NCBI GenBank assembly: GCA_016785225.1 | Contig: JAFBJZ010000107.1 | Location: forward strand, 1,240,001 to 1,304,000 | Direction: 5' to 3' | Origin: Psettodes erumei | Lineage: Eukaryota > Chordata > Actinopteri > Pleuronectiformes > Psettodidae | Length of the DNA stretch: 64,000 nt | Shown: piece after piece, positions 36,289 through 49,088 of the stretch | Position numbering within the stretch: the stretch's first letter is position 1 | Layout: every line of letters starts with the position of its first letter | Notes under the pieces: generated by a model | Database searches by the model: none | The model's input: only the letters and a program-made list of their open reading frames with translations | Told to the model about the DNA's origin: nothing | Program-made: the position numbers and the translations under genes

Positions 36289-38464
36289 ATGGTCATGCTG
36301 CAGATGTTGACTGTTATCTCTCTGACTGTTATCCTCCTGGCATCTGTGGAAGGTAGGACATAACCATACTTACTTTGTGTGTATGTGTTTGAGTGTGTGC
36401 ATTGCATGGCTTCCATGCACCCTGCAGGTGGACAGTGTAGCAAGAGAGCGATGGCGAAGACAGAAAAAGGAGAAAAGAGGGACAGAGGGATAGCAGCAGC
36501 AGCAGGAGCAGCAGGGAGGGAGGCATGGATGTAAACAGAGGGGCAGAACACAGGAGGATGAACATCTGAAATCACACAACACACATACACACACAGAAAG
36601 AAAGCAACTGTGTCAGGGCTCAGTCTGTGTGATGGTGTCACGTCGTCTTTTTAAATGTTGTGAAAGCACTGGAAGTGTGATGATGTGCCCGAGGATGGAT
36701 TCTCGATCATCTGTGGCATAACAAAGCAGCACTGTCCTATTTTACAGCTCTTGATGCTCCTTCTGCTTCGCATCACACTTTAATTTGTTTACACATTTTG
36801 GATGAAAAGGATGAAAAGGCATCATGGCACACCCTCCACACAAACACACACTCCTCTCCTTCTCTGACTTTCTATCGCTCGTTTCACTGGCATGGTAGTA
36901 TGTTCTTGCTGCACAATGGGATACCATTGTAATTCATGTGTTCATTCTTGATGAACACATTAATTCTTGTGTCTGTGTCCATATGTGATTGTGTATACAT
37001 AACTAGAGGGCATGTGCACATTCTGCAGGAGAGATAACATTTTTATGTCTGCAAAAGCTCTGTTTCAGTCTCTGCTACCACCAAAATACTTGGTTTTTAA
37101 TCTTAAAAATCATAATCCTGTGGAGTAAATCTGTCTTAAAATATTTCAGTGTCTGATTTGAATGGGATTTCTTATCATGTACATAAATGTGTAGTGTGTG
37201 AAACTTTTGTGGTTGTTATGTTGCATCAGTGTCCTGTTTTCAAATGAGAAATTAATTTTCCCTTTAATATAACAGGTATGAAATTGAAGGCAGTAAAATC
37301 AATTAGGTTTCACACCAAGGAACTTCGATATTATTTTGTCAATTTGCTTTTTCCTAATGCTTTCTTGCTCTTATTTCTCAGGTAAAGGTGTGCAGATGCA
37401 GAGGGATGTTCAATGCTGCATGTTGTACTCTCAAGGCAAGGTGCGTACCAAAGATGTATTGCGGTTTGAGGTGCAGACGGAGGGGCCCGACTGCAGTATA
37501 CAAGCCATCATGCAAGTATTTCAACTATCCACTCTTGGAGCTCAAGAGCGCACAGCAATCTGCAGGCATGGAAAATATGCCTCTTGTTAGAGGAGGGCAG
37601 AGCTGGGCTGAGAGGCATTGTCATCTTTCCAGGTCATGTTGTTATGGTAGGGCTCGGAGCTGTAATTGCCAGGGAAGTAAGAAAGGAAATATGTGGGAAT
37701 AACAAGCCATCTGAAAATACCTTCTGAGCCAGCTGAGCCCTGCCGCAGCCAGTCAGTCAGAACAGCAGGGTTTAGTTAAGTAAACCATTCTGCATTGTGA
37801 TACCTATTGTTTCCAGTGGGTCACAGAAATCTGATGTAGCTGGGGAATGAAGAGCTTGCTTTTTCATGTGGTCCAGTGAACAAAAACATGGAATTCTTAC
37901 AAGTAGAAGAGTTTCTTTTGGTCCTCTCTTTTTGAGAGGATATCAACCTCTTTTCTGCAACTTTTGATCACAGTTCAACTTCTTTCTACTGGAGGAAAAA
38001 ACGTATTTGACGATTTCTGGTCATCAGTATCTCTTCTTTGCGATTTCTTTGAATGCAAATTCTCTAAGGCTTTGCTCCACCTGATGGACATCTTTGTCAT
38101 CCTCCACATTACCGCTAAATTATCATTTATGCCTTTCTCGTGCTTCTGCACACAACATATTAAGGGTGTCCTTCCTTTTCCTTAGATGTTCAGCAGAACC
38201 TTTTGCTGCCATCCTGTATTGTGTAACAAGTATTGTGATTTTTTTAATAGTCTTTACACAAAGAAGGCGGTGAAATGTGCAGACCCCAGAGACCGGAAGG
38301 TGAAGAGGTTGCTGAGGAAACTCCTGCAGAGACAAAGAAGCAAGGCTCACCGAACCATGTGGCTCCTTCCTCATGACAACCTGCCCGTCATGTCAGAGGT
38401 CAGACACAAGCTACTTTACAGCCACATGACTGTTACACCCTCCAGCTATCCAGCAATACACTGA
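36289..38464 (+). CDS. CC chemokine, CCL27/CCL28-like
   Basis: This is a secreted chemokine. Coding exons are 36289-36352 (signal peptide MVMLQMLTVISLTVILLASV), 37382-37511 and 38251-38464. The mature protein reads QRDVQCCMLYSQGKV, then EGPDCSIQAI and YTKKAVKCADPRDRK, giving the four-cysteine CC pattern with spacing equal to human CCL28 between cysteines 3 and 4. A basic tail follows (KLLQRQRSKAHR), as in CCL27/28. Exon 2 fits only if its donor is GC (CAT|GCAAGT); the nearby GTATTT would break the frame. Exon 3 is open to a TGA at 38462-38464. Alternatively it is spliced at TCAGAG|GTCAGA (38398) to 38576-38614, adding 12 residues. An AATAAA lies near 39230. Proximity to nim1k supports CCL28-type ancestry, but exact orthology is open. 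Confidence 0.87.
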
Positions 38465-38614
38465 CAAGTGTAATTAAACAAAATGCATAAAGTCTAATTT
38501 ATTTGCCAATAGTAAACACTATGTTATTTTCATTACCTGAAACATTAATAGAACTCTACCTCTTGTGATCATCAGGACAAGAAAGATAACTGGGCAATTC
38601 TCAACGTGGAGTGA

Positions 38615-40280
38615 CGCAGCAGGGGTGAAGTCATAGTCATCAGTAAGGTTTTCTTTAAGCCTTTTTTGATACCCCTGCAAGTTCAGTGCATTGCAGATAT
38701 AGTACATACAATTGCCTCATTCCAATGTCTCATCGTTTATTTTTTGCATTTTTCCCACTTTTTACAGGCCAAGTAAACTTTCAGCAGCTTGTCTTCTTAA
38801 CACGATGAAGCTTGCTGGCTGATTCTCCAGTTGTATTGTTTTTCTCTCTGTCTATACTATCTGTCTCCCTAGGAGCAGACCAGGGCAGCAATACATATTT
38901 AAATGACTTTAGATATTTAAATATGAACTGTACTTGAAATACTCCCAAACATGTGGCTGGAGCAGTCTCAACAGAGGAGTATTTACTTGTGAAAAAAGTT
39001 GAATTGATTTTTTTAAATGGCTCATACTGTTATTTGCCGGAGTCTGCCTGGAAGTGTCTCCCCTCTACAACAACATAACTACTCGTGGCTGATGTGAAAT
39101 CAGTGAAAAAGCTGTAAATCAACAAATGATAAATGAACAGTGATATTACTATTGTTTATCAGCAAAACACACTATTACTACTATTCACTTAGTTGTGACT
39201 TGTATACCTTCAGTAATGTGTAATAACACAATAAAGTAGATGGGGTTTTTGTCTCACTGCACTGACTGTGCAGAAGAATGGGGTACTAATATAGATCTGA
39301 ACCTCATTATGTACAATCCAGGTTTTAGTCTTAAAGTTTAAAAATCCTTGTTCAGGCTTTTTGACCTTCCATATCTGACTGTTAGACAGCTGAATTTAAA
39401 GTGGGATCAGAGAGGGGATTTCACTTGGATTCCTCTTTCCATGTCACATAAAGAGCAAATGTCCCTAATATTTCATTTGTTCCCTTTGTATACTGACTAT
39501 TTGTAAACTCAGTATCAAAGTAAGTCAGACTTTTAAAATTAGGCTCTCAGACATCCACCAGTGATTTCAATATCTTAATATCTATTTGCAACTTACATTT
39601 GTCTTTTTCACCAACAGTCCGTCACTAAACTATGCCAAAGTATTCATGATTCAGTTCACTACATGACAAGGCTGTTAAAACCTAGAGGGCTCAACAGTGT
39701 GTGAAACACACAAGTATTGTATTGTAGAAGAATGCACTGTATGTTAACACAGTATCTCGTCAGCTATTTTATAAATTAATCTGAAATAATAACTTGAACT
39801 ACCTCGCTGTCTTTTTCTGGGTGTTGTGTGCACATGCCTGTCTTGTTTACTACACATTATATATTACTTAGCTGTGTTACACTTTGGTTCGGGCTGAATT
39901 GGGTGATCCCTTAACTTCATCAAATAGTTTGGTTTATGCCCATACACATTGTCATTACCACCAGTCTACATGTTGTGTTTAATGCAAATTAAGAAATGTT
40001 AGCATGCTACTAAGCTAAACCAAGATGATGAGCATATGAAACAGCCAACATAAATCATTACATGGATAATAAACTGAATATAAAGTATGTTGGATTGTTG
40101 CTGTGAGCAAATTAGCATGGCAGCGTTAGCATTTGGCTCAAAGCATTGGCTTCTGTGCCTCAATACAGTCTCACTCTTTCTCTCCCTCCCTCTTTTTTTT
40201 AACAGTCTCTGGCTGGGAGAACATCCTCCACCAGGGGTAGCCACAAACACAATAATGAATTCTGTTGAATTCCTGAGCCA
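38615..40280. other. Intergenic stretch between the second chemokine and slc1a3
   Basis: The first part is probably chemokine 3' UTR, ending near AATAAA at 39230-39235. The rest is AT-rich with no recognised coding. Overlapping sense and antisense open frames near 39999-40419 show no family signal. Confidence 0.45.
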
Positions 40281-41827
40281 TTTATTTGTCACATTTTGCT
40301 GTCCATCAAAAATGTTGAGCTGCTCTTCCATAAGAAATAACATTTTTACTGACATAACACTGAGCATCAAAACTAAAGTCAAACATCTTATTGAGCATAA
40401 AATCGGCACAAAGTCTTAAGCACTCTAAATGGTACTATAGATACTGTTTTACTCTCATAATTATGCACTACACTTTCCTCTAAAACAATCAACAACAAAA
40501 TCCTAAAGCAGCTACACATTCAAGGCATTTACAAACTTTCTTCACAGTATCACAAAACAATAAAAAGAAATCTGTGATTGGCTTGCAATATATTATTGCA
40601 GTCAAAGAATTTTAAAATCAAATTACATATTTAGTCAGTTTATGTTTAGTATAATACAGAAAACACAGACAAGTAGGCGTAATGGTGTACTGATGTTAAG
40701 ACACACCACTGTGACCAACAATGAAATGCTTTTTAAAGGTCTTGAAACATCTCTTGTCTATAATGTATCAAAAGTAAGATAAAAAACAACCTTGAAATGG
40801 AAAAGCAAGAACTTCTAACTGTGAAAAAAAGAAACAAAAAATTATCACTGTCCTGTTTAACATTTCCCTCTCTTAGTAAAGAAAACTGAATCAGAGATTT
40901 GAGTAAAAGAGTTTCAGAACAAGTATTGTAAGTTTACTCTAGTATTACTCTAAAAATGTGTGTAGCAGTGCAGTATTGTCCCCATGGTTTAAAAACAATA
41001 GCACCAAAGAAATACAAGAAATACTTATGAATATAATATTTATAAGAAAGCAGTGTGTGCAAAACATTCTACCAAGTCACTTGAAATATATTATCCTCAA
41101 AATAATAAGTAGCAAAGATGTTCCTTCCCACCATCATCCAATGCTTTCTGTAAGCAAACTTAAATAACATTAAAATGTTTCAAACATAAATATGGACTAT
41201 AAAACAACTCAATTATGTATATATTTACGTCCTGTTGATATTCTCCATTTAATATTTGTGTGTAGTGCTGAACAAGGTCCATATTTAAAAGTCATATTAG
41301 AGGTAGTCATGATGTATATGACAACAAATAATTATTTGCAATGAAGTGTAATGTCATGCAACAGAAATAGCCAAAAATTGGAAATATGGTGGTGTTTCTC
41401 TCAAAAATACTGTGTATTCTAAAACTGACGCTGGTAGGTATACACACTTCGAAAACTTGTTGAACCCAGAAATGTTTTTAAAAGACTTTCAGCTTCATTT
41501 GATGTATTGAGCTATTCAAAGTGACCCAGAATAACAGGCAGTGAATCACACTGTTAGCTGTGGAAATGAACTGTTCCTATACAGCATATGTACTTATTTC
41601 CTGTCACCAAGCAGCTCCAGGCCAGGCTTTGTATTGCCTTTTCTCCAAGACAGCTTTTTGAATTTTAGGGCAAGACGGTAGTTTAGGACTCTCTGGGAAC
41701 CCCGAGCACTGGTTGACCCAACCCACAACTTTTTTTTATTTTAAAACCACCCCTGTACCATTGCATGCCAACTCTTTAGCTGAAATGCTTTTGGTACACA
41801 AAGCCCCTTTGACTGTAGTTTATTATT
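40281..41827 (-). other. Probable slc1a3 3' UTR
   Basis: This is AT-rich noncoding sequence directly downstream of the transporter stop codon. A minus-strand AATAAA (plus TTTATT 40281-40286) would give a 3' UTR of about 1.55 kb. No coding is seen. Confidence 0.4.
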
Positions 41828-44800
41828 TCACATTGTGGTCTCACTGTTGCAGTGGTTAAGAGAGTCGTTTTCCTGGCAGATAAGCTGGTAGGGTTTCTCA
41901 TTCTCCTCAATTACAGAGTTATGCACCTCAGCATCCTGATTCTGTAGCTCTCCACGGGAAAGGTGCTCCACAATGCCAGCCCCGAGTGAGTCACCCAGTA
42001 CATTGGTGGTGGTACGCAAGCGATCCCTGGGGTGACAAGAGAGAAAAGGAATCAGATAAAAACACAAAAAAGAGATGGAAAGTTGACACATACAGAGAGA
42101 CAATATTCTTGTCCATCTGCTATGAAAACACTGGCAACTCAAAATTTGAAAATGTGATTCTAAACACAGGTTTTCTAATCTGCCCCTCTACATAATGCAT
42201 CAATAACCTTTGTAGTGGTGGGACCTCTGAGCTCTCTAAAGCTTTGCTATGACATTTAGGCTGGCAAAGCCACAAAACAGTAAACAGACCAATCCCCATC
42301 AAGCTGACATTTAGTCAGGAACTCACAAGAACCAATCCACAGCGATGATCAGTGTTATGTCCTCTGTGGGCAGTCCAACCGATGTCAATACAATCACCAT
42401 GGTGACCAGGCCAGCCTGAGGGATGCCTGCTGCTCCGATGCTGGCAGCAGTTGCTGTGATACTGAGTGAGCGGTGGGAGGGATGGAGAGGAGAGTGAAGA
42501 CATTTAATAAAGGGAAACAAACAAACAGCACATGAAAACTCCTGGTGGGTGTAAAGTGACGAAGGCGCATAAGGAAAAAATATATATATTTTTTAAAATA
42601 TACCAATATAGACTAGTATGATATGCTCATATGAAATAATAACTATGATACTTTCATCTATACATAAAAAACAGGTGAATCGTTGAGTAAGTAATCTGTG
42701 ATCACATGTTCTCCTCTGAAATGAAGTAATAATAATAATCGGCGGAGAGCTGTGACTCAAGAAAAATTCTGAACAAAAACTGTGCAATGTAAAGTCGAAT
42801 TGAAAAAGGTAATAACACTAACACTAATATACACTAATATACATATACTGTGATTTAAATGGACCAATGTTAACAAAGAGGTGATTTTTACATAATTTAT
42901 ATAATATAAACTTCCATCTGCATCAAACAGTTTTTGTACTTCACTTACCCTAAAAAAATCAAACTGCAGTAAACTAGTGTTACCTGATGGTGAGAATCTG
43001 GCCGAAGTTCAGGTCCATGTCATTGACTTGTGCGATAAAGATGGCTGCCACAGCCTCATAGAGGGCGGTGCCATCCATGTTGATGGTGGCACCCACAGGT
43101 AGGACGAAGCGTGTCACTCTTTTATCCACATGGTTGTTCTCCTCTAGACAGCGGAAGGTGATGGGCAGAGTAGCAGAGCTGGAGCAGGCAGGAAAAGAGG
43201 TGAAACTGCATGACTTGACATTAATCAGACAAAAAATGCAGGACATGATGTTATCCAGTATATTTAAGGTCAGCATAATTTATATAGACATTCTAAGTAT
43301 TGTATTTTATATTAACTTTATTACAGAATTTATGTTATTTTGTTTTATATAGTTATATAGTCCTATATTCTATATATATAAAAAAAAACAAAAATACAGC
43401 AAATTGCATAAAAATTGATTTTTTTCTGTTTTGTTATACTGACTATTTTTTTTTCATATTATACTGCACATAAGAGAGATGATGAACTCACCTGGATGAG
43501 GTTCCCAAAGCCGTGATTAGTGCCTGTAGCAGACCACCAATGAAGCTATAGGGATTCCTCCTGGTCACCAGGAAGTAAAGCAACGGTAGGACAAAGAGAC
43601 CATGGATGAGGAGACCCACAATGACGGACATGGTATACATCCCCAGCTGACTGCCCACCTCCGCCAGATCCTTCATCTCCACAATCTTCCCTGCAATCAG
43701 GAACAGGATGCCCACTGGGGCGTACCTGGTAAAGTGATTCAGAGTTGATGAATGAGTATGGAGAAAGATGGATATAAAGATGTGTACATAGTGAGCATCA
43801 AAGGTGAGTAACAAGCTTAAACCCTCAGGAGGTACTGTGTATGACTGTAAACCAAAAAGCAAGACATTAAAACGACACAAACCTGCCACACCAAACACCA
43901 CAAAAAGTAAAGGAGGAAATGTGTTTTATGCCTTGAGCTGGAGATGAAACTGACCAGATAATGATGGACACCAGCCTCATGATAGCTTCATTCAGGCAGT
44001 CAAAGAAGTCCCTGAGGGCCTGGCCTTGCTGCTTCATGTTGCCAATGACCAGACCAAAGCACATGGAGAAGACCACCAGACCAAGAGCGTTCACACCACC
44101 AGAAGAGCCGGACACAGGGACTATTTCCTCCATAGTCTCCTGCCATAAAAAAGGGAGACATTGTACAGATTACAGAATACCATGAGTGGAATACATTACA
44201 AGATTTTAATTAATTTACATCCCACTTAGATGTATATGTCCTTGTTTTCTTCAGAGGACATGTCTGCCACCCACCTGTATGGTGTGCAGCACCCTGCTGA
44301 GGTTCATGCTTAGATTAGATTCTGTCATGTTGAGAGAGTCTGTGAGGTTGAGGGTCACTGTCACATTCCTTGTGTGAACAATCTTCTTGTACACAGTTTT
44401 ATACTGTAGGAGAGAATATGACATTTAATTTAAATGATGTACTGTGTGTCTGAAAGTCATGTGAGGCAATCAATGTGATTTCTGTGGGACTGTGAGATGA
44501 CGATAACATGTTTTACATGCTTTTTTTGTCTTCAGTGTATTGCCTTCAGTGTCAGTTGTGCTAGCTAAGGTGATGGCTTACAGAATAGTGATGTGGTATG
44601 AAATTTGTGGGTTTTGTTACTTAAATTAATGTAAATTGAAAAAAGATGGCCTCACCTGTTTGAAACAAGCTTCTACCAGATTGGGAGGAAACATGTTCCT
44701 GGGATAAAGATGAGACAAGACCAAATGAGTCATAGCAGGCTGTAAATCATGTAACACTCAACCATGTTAATCAACAATTTTTGATCATCGTCAGAAAAAT

Positions 44801-45975
44801 ATTCAGAACGAGCTATTAGTTTTATCAGATACTGGTGAATGTGTGTGTTTCCACACTCACACAATCCATTATTTCTACTATTTTTGAATGTATGTTCATT
44901 TGCTTTCTTGCTAAGAGTTAGTAAAAAGATTGATAACACTTTTATGTCTGTAATGTGGAAAAATTATTCTGTTTGGTTTGTGACGTTATGTGCCAGACTG
45001 TTTTTTGGCCACTGCTAAACCGTAGCTTCATACTCATCGTGGATATGAGAATGGTATCTTCTGCTCTAACTCCCTGTATTTTTCAAAAATATCAGACCAT
45101 TACTTAAATGTGGATGACAGAAAACTGGAAGTGTTTGTGGACACACTCAAAAAAGCTAAATACAGTAAGAATGCAACAAATCAGTTCTGTTCAAACTGTT
45201 ACCTAATGAGATCCAGAAAAGCATCAGCAGCCTGAACAGGTTCAATGTTCCCGCTGTTGGCCACAGGACTATCTCTGCTGCCTTTCCCCGGCCGGATGAT
45301 TATCACAATGACAATGCCGATGAACACAGCTATCAGGGTGGTCACCATGTAGTAGACAACTGCGCGAACACCCATTTTACCTGATGCCTTGCTGTCCAAG
45401 GAGGAAATACCTGAGACAGATGACATTCATTTTTAGAATTTTATAAGTTTGCTGCAATTTTAGATGTTGTCATCAACATTAAGAAAGCCAACCTGTGACC
45501 AGACTGGAGATGATGAGCGGCAGCACCAGCATCTGTAGCATTCTCATTAGGAGCTCCCCAGGAAAGGCAAAGTACTTGATCTCCCGCAGGGACAAGTTGT
45601 GGGGGCGTAGAGCAAACCCCAGGATTACACCTGAATAAATTTGCAAGCACACCCACACACATATACGCAAAAGCACAAATTTACACAAAGTCAGATCAAG
45701 CCAACTGTCCGTGTCAGTGTTAAACCTTCCCCAGGCTTCTCTCTGTACTCACCCAGAGCCACTGCGGCAACAGTGAACAGAACAAACAAGTTCCTCTTGA
45801 GGAAACCTTTAACGCTCTCCTTGCTGATGGAGGTCATCCTGTCCTTCATGCTGCTGGCTCTCCTCTCCATTGCCCTGTGCACACGCCTCCTTAAGTTTCC
45901 TCTCTCTGGCAGGGGGGGTTTGTCCGCGTCCTCGTTTAGAAAAAGACTTGCACTTGTTGGGGGCTTCTCGTTCAT
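41828..45975 (-). CDS. slc1a3: Excitatory amino acid transporter 1-like (glial glutamate/aspartate transporter)
   Basis: This is a Na+-coupled glutamate uptake carrier of the plasma membrane, a trimer with elevator transport. Coding exons in transcript order are 45753-45975, 45493-45630, 45203-45410, 44656-44698, 44275-44403, 43955-44139, 43492-43725, 42984-43178, 42327-42461 and 41828-42026. All phases join, giving 562 residues (human EAAT1 has 542). Hallmarks are FPGELLMRMLQMLVLPLIIS, NMFPPNLVEACFKQ, the HP1 serine motif before ATLPITF, NMDGTALYEA, SIGAAGIPQAG (HP2) and DRLRTTTNVLGDS (TM8). The tail VIEENEKPYQLI...SETTM resembles EAAT1, not EAAT4. Residues 205-247, the extracellular loop, carry five N-glycosylation sequons. 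The start is MNEKPP; 44 bases of 5' UTR precede it after an acceptor at 46020-46022. Which teleost duplicate (a or b) is undecided. Confidence 0.95.
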
Positions 45976-46079
45976 AATCAGCTCCAGCACCTGGTCCAGG
46001 AGGCAGGTCTCATGGGAAACTGGGCAAGGAGAGGGTGACATGGAGGAAAATAATTTGTCCCATATATCATGATTATGTC

Positions 46080-47539
46080 ATGATGACACTTCTGATAAAT
46101 ATATAGAGTGCCCCCTAAATGGACATGAGAAGTATTCACACATTTATGGAAAGTCCTGAGCGTAAAAAAGGAGGGAAAGTATACTGCTAAAATGATAAGT
46201 AGATGGAGAAATCATTAATATCAATCATACTCAACAATAATTTGTATATGTCATTTTTTTTGAAAAGGTCAAATTCAGTGGCTCCAGATTGTCAAATGTG
46301 AGGATTTACTAAATTTCTCTGTCTTATGTAACGAGTAGAATATTTTGTGGCTTTTGAACTGTTGGTTGGACAAAAGCAACCAATTTGAAGAAATCACTTT
46401 CGGCTGTAGGAAATTGCAAAGGACATTTTGCAATATTTTATCAGCCATATTACTAAATCAGGATTGTAAGACAGAAATGAAGGAAAAATACAGATAAATC
46501 TATAACAATTTGTCTACCTTAAAACAAAAGCACTTCACCACTGATGGTCAAAAGTTGTTAGACTATACGTAGTGTTGTTCTGGTTCTCGGATTACGCAAA
46601 CCATGGCTGCATTAACTGCCCTTTTTCTAAATCTGTCTATCTTTATCAAAACCTTTACTGTGATCTTTCTTCAAATAGATAGGAAATGTAACACCACTGT
46701 AAAACCCCCCAAAATTAAACTTCTGTAGTCTTACCGTGTTTTCTGCTGCTGAAAACACAAAGCAGTCTGTGTGTAGCACGTGGCAGTTGGTCTCACTTCT
46801 CCTTATCTATCTAGGCTACAATGTTTCCTCTGAATCACCCTCTGCAAACAGACTTGAAGCCACGCGCTTAAAGAACAATACAGTCGACCTCTTCACTACT
46901 GTTATACATCGAATATAATCACTCTGCACTCCCACCTTCATATTTTTATTTTTCCTTGGGGGATAAACACTTAGCTGTATGATCTCCAAAGACTTCTTCT
47001 ATTCTGTTTGCATCATACTTATACATTGATTTTCTTTTGTGTATTGTTCTGTGGTTAAAATCCATCTATTACATACAATATAAAAGAGCCATTGTTTAGA
47101 TGGATGACCCTGGATAATCAAAGCCATTATTTAGCTTGGTGTCAGATGCAGAATAATCATTTCTCACAAGGCACCGTTCACACTTACTGTTCACACTGAA
47201 GTGTGGATTGGTGTGTGTGTGGCTGAAGCATGAGAAGAAACATCTTATTAAATATGCCACACAGTCAAAATGTTTTACAAGTCTAAATGAGTGAGTGCTG
47301 ACTGAATGTGGGCCACTGCCATGGACTGATGCTGACAACATCAAACTAATATCATGCTCTCTGCATGTCCAGTGAAAATCTGTGTCACAGAGCCCAGTAA
47401 ACAAAACAGTGAAGGAACAGCAGTGTTTTAGCCACAGCCTGAGAAGAATAAAGTCAATTAAATGGGAATATTTGATGGATTAAACTATATATAACAAAAA
47501 GAATCAACTGAAACAAAATCACTCCTCCTTGACATGTTT
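46080..47539. other. Intron or upstream region of slc1a3
   Basis: This lies upstream of the first slc1a3 coding exon. It is AT-rich, with no conserved exon or clear repeat. If the transporter has a distal noncoding first exon, this is intron. Confidence 0.4.
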
Positions 47540-48010
47540 TTTTTGCAGAATTCAGGTTGACAAATGAGTCTTTTGCCGGCTTTCTCCACAGTAAATTTTG
47601 CAATGTGTTTGGGATCATTATTATGTTGTAAAAAACCTCTTCTGCTAAACTTCTTGAGACTGAGTCATCTTTTCATTCACTACGCTAAGTGGGTATACAA
47701 AATATACATTCACAATGCAATCTATAAATGTCATCTACACCTACACCTTTTGCACTTGCAGCCTCATATGAGTACACTCACACCTCCATGTCGGCACTTT
47801 CCAGTCACCATGGTTGTCTTGGCCAGGTCCGCACCAAATATGCTGGACAGTGTCTGATCCAAACAAATTCATTTTGGTTTCATCCGACCAAAGAATGTTC
47901 TGCCAATATTCATCATGCTTCTTTTCATGTTCTTTGGCAAAGTATAATCTTGCACTTTTGTGCCGTTGTATAAGTAATGGTTTTCATTTTGGATGCTGTC
48001 AGTAGAGGTT
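47540..48010 (-). mobile_element. Tc1/mariner transposase fossil
   Basis: Minus-strand reading gives KSARLYFAKEHEKKHDEYWQ, then ILWSDETKMNLFGSD, the second-aspartate region of Tc1 transposases. Further on (plus 47540-47640) it gives LQHNNDPKHIAKFTVEKAG, matching the NDPKH motif. Frames are broken between these blocks and the N-terminal DNA-binding part and terminal repeats are not seen, so the copy is dead. Confidence 0.85.
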
Positions 48011-49055
48011 GACTTCATGCAATGTCCCGCCTGTTTTTCAATGGATGGCTACATAAAGCGACCTAACTTCCAGACTGAAGTCGCCAACTCTGGCTAAAAC
48101 TGCTCAGCTGTGGTCAGGCTTTGGTCAGCTTGCTTCTGTCTGACAACCCAAACATCCATCATTAGAGCAGCAGCAAACCTGTAATAAACTTGTAAACATT
48201 AAGCTAAAAGCAAGGAAATTAGGGTCTATAATAATAATGGAAAGGATCATTAACCCTGAAATGATTAACAGGCATTTTATATGCATAATGGGCAAAAGGT
48301 AACCAAACAAATCCATCTTATATCAAAAACTACTGCAGCACTTAACAGCCCAAAATATTTAAAAATTGAACTCTGTCATTAGGCTGCACAACTGGTGGAA
48401 GGGTATGTCGCTTGTAAGGCAAAGCACAGTTCACACACTGAGTAGAAGGTCACTTCAGACTAACATGTTAAAACATACTGGGACACAGTGATCCCAACTC
48501 AAGCCTTGCACTGTATCGTTGCTTTTTATTTAATTCATTAAATAAAATACTACACCACAGTAAAATCACTCTAAAAAGTTGTTCAGACAAACCTATACAT
48601 ATTTTATGCACAAAGCATTTTAACCTTTCCCATACATTGAAAATGGTTCTCTCCTAATCAAAGGGTACATGTATGTCATATATGAGGGCTTCTGTCATAA
48701 ATGTATAAAAAAATGCAAAATTCTCAATAAAATGGCATTTTTTCTGGTATGATTGAGTATAATACCCATTATTCTACTCTTAATCACACAAAACAGAGTC
48801 AGAAGAAGCTTCTATGCTTTGCAATCTTCAAAAAGCTGCTCCAAGGCTACTCACCACTCATGGTTGGCAGTCTGAAACAGTCCAATCAAAGTCAGGTAAC
48901 AGTCTTAGCTTCAGAAATGTACACGGACAAGAGATTCAGAGTGTGCGAGAGTGTCCAAAGCTGAGTGTTGCACTGACAGAACGTCTGTCTGCCGAACCCT
49001 AACCCTAACCCTCCCTCATAAGCAGACATGAAAAGGCCTCTCATATGATGTGACC

Positions 49056-49088
<33 letters not shown>

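Noticed and set aside
35910..36641. 243-codon minus-strand frame rich in Ser/Leu/Pro
   Set aside because: Antisense of the GAGA-rich promoter, signal-peptide exon and first intron of the second chemokine; no domain seen.
37511..37520. GT donor at CAA|GTATTT for chemokine exon 2
   Set aside because: It would put exon 3 out of frame and lose the fourth cysteine.
41828..45975. Assignment of the transporter to slc1a6 (EAAT4)
   Set aside because: The C-terminal VIEENEKPYQLI and SETTM and the loop sequence fit EAAT1 better.
45641..46072. 143-codon plus-strand frame
   Set aside because: Antisense of the slc1a3 first coding exon.
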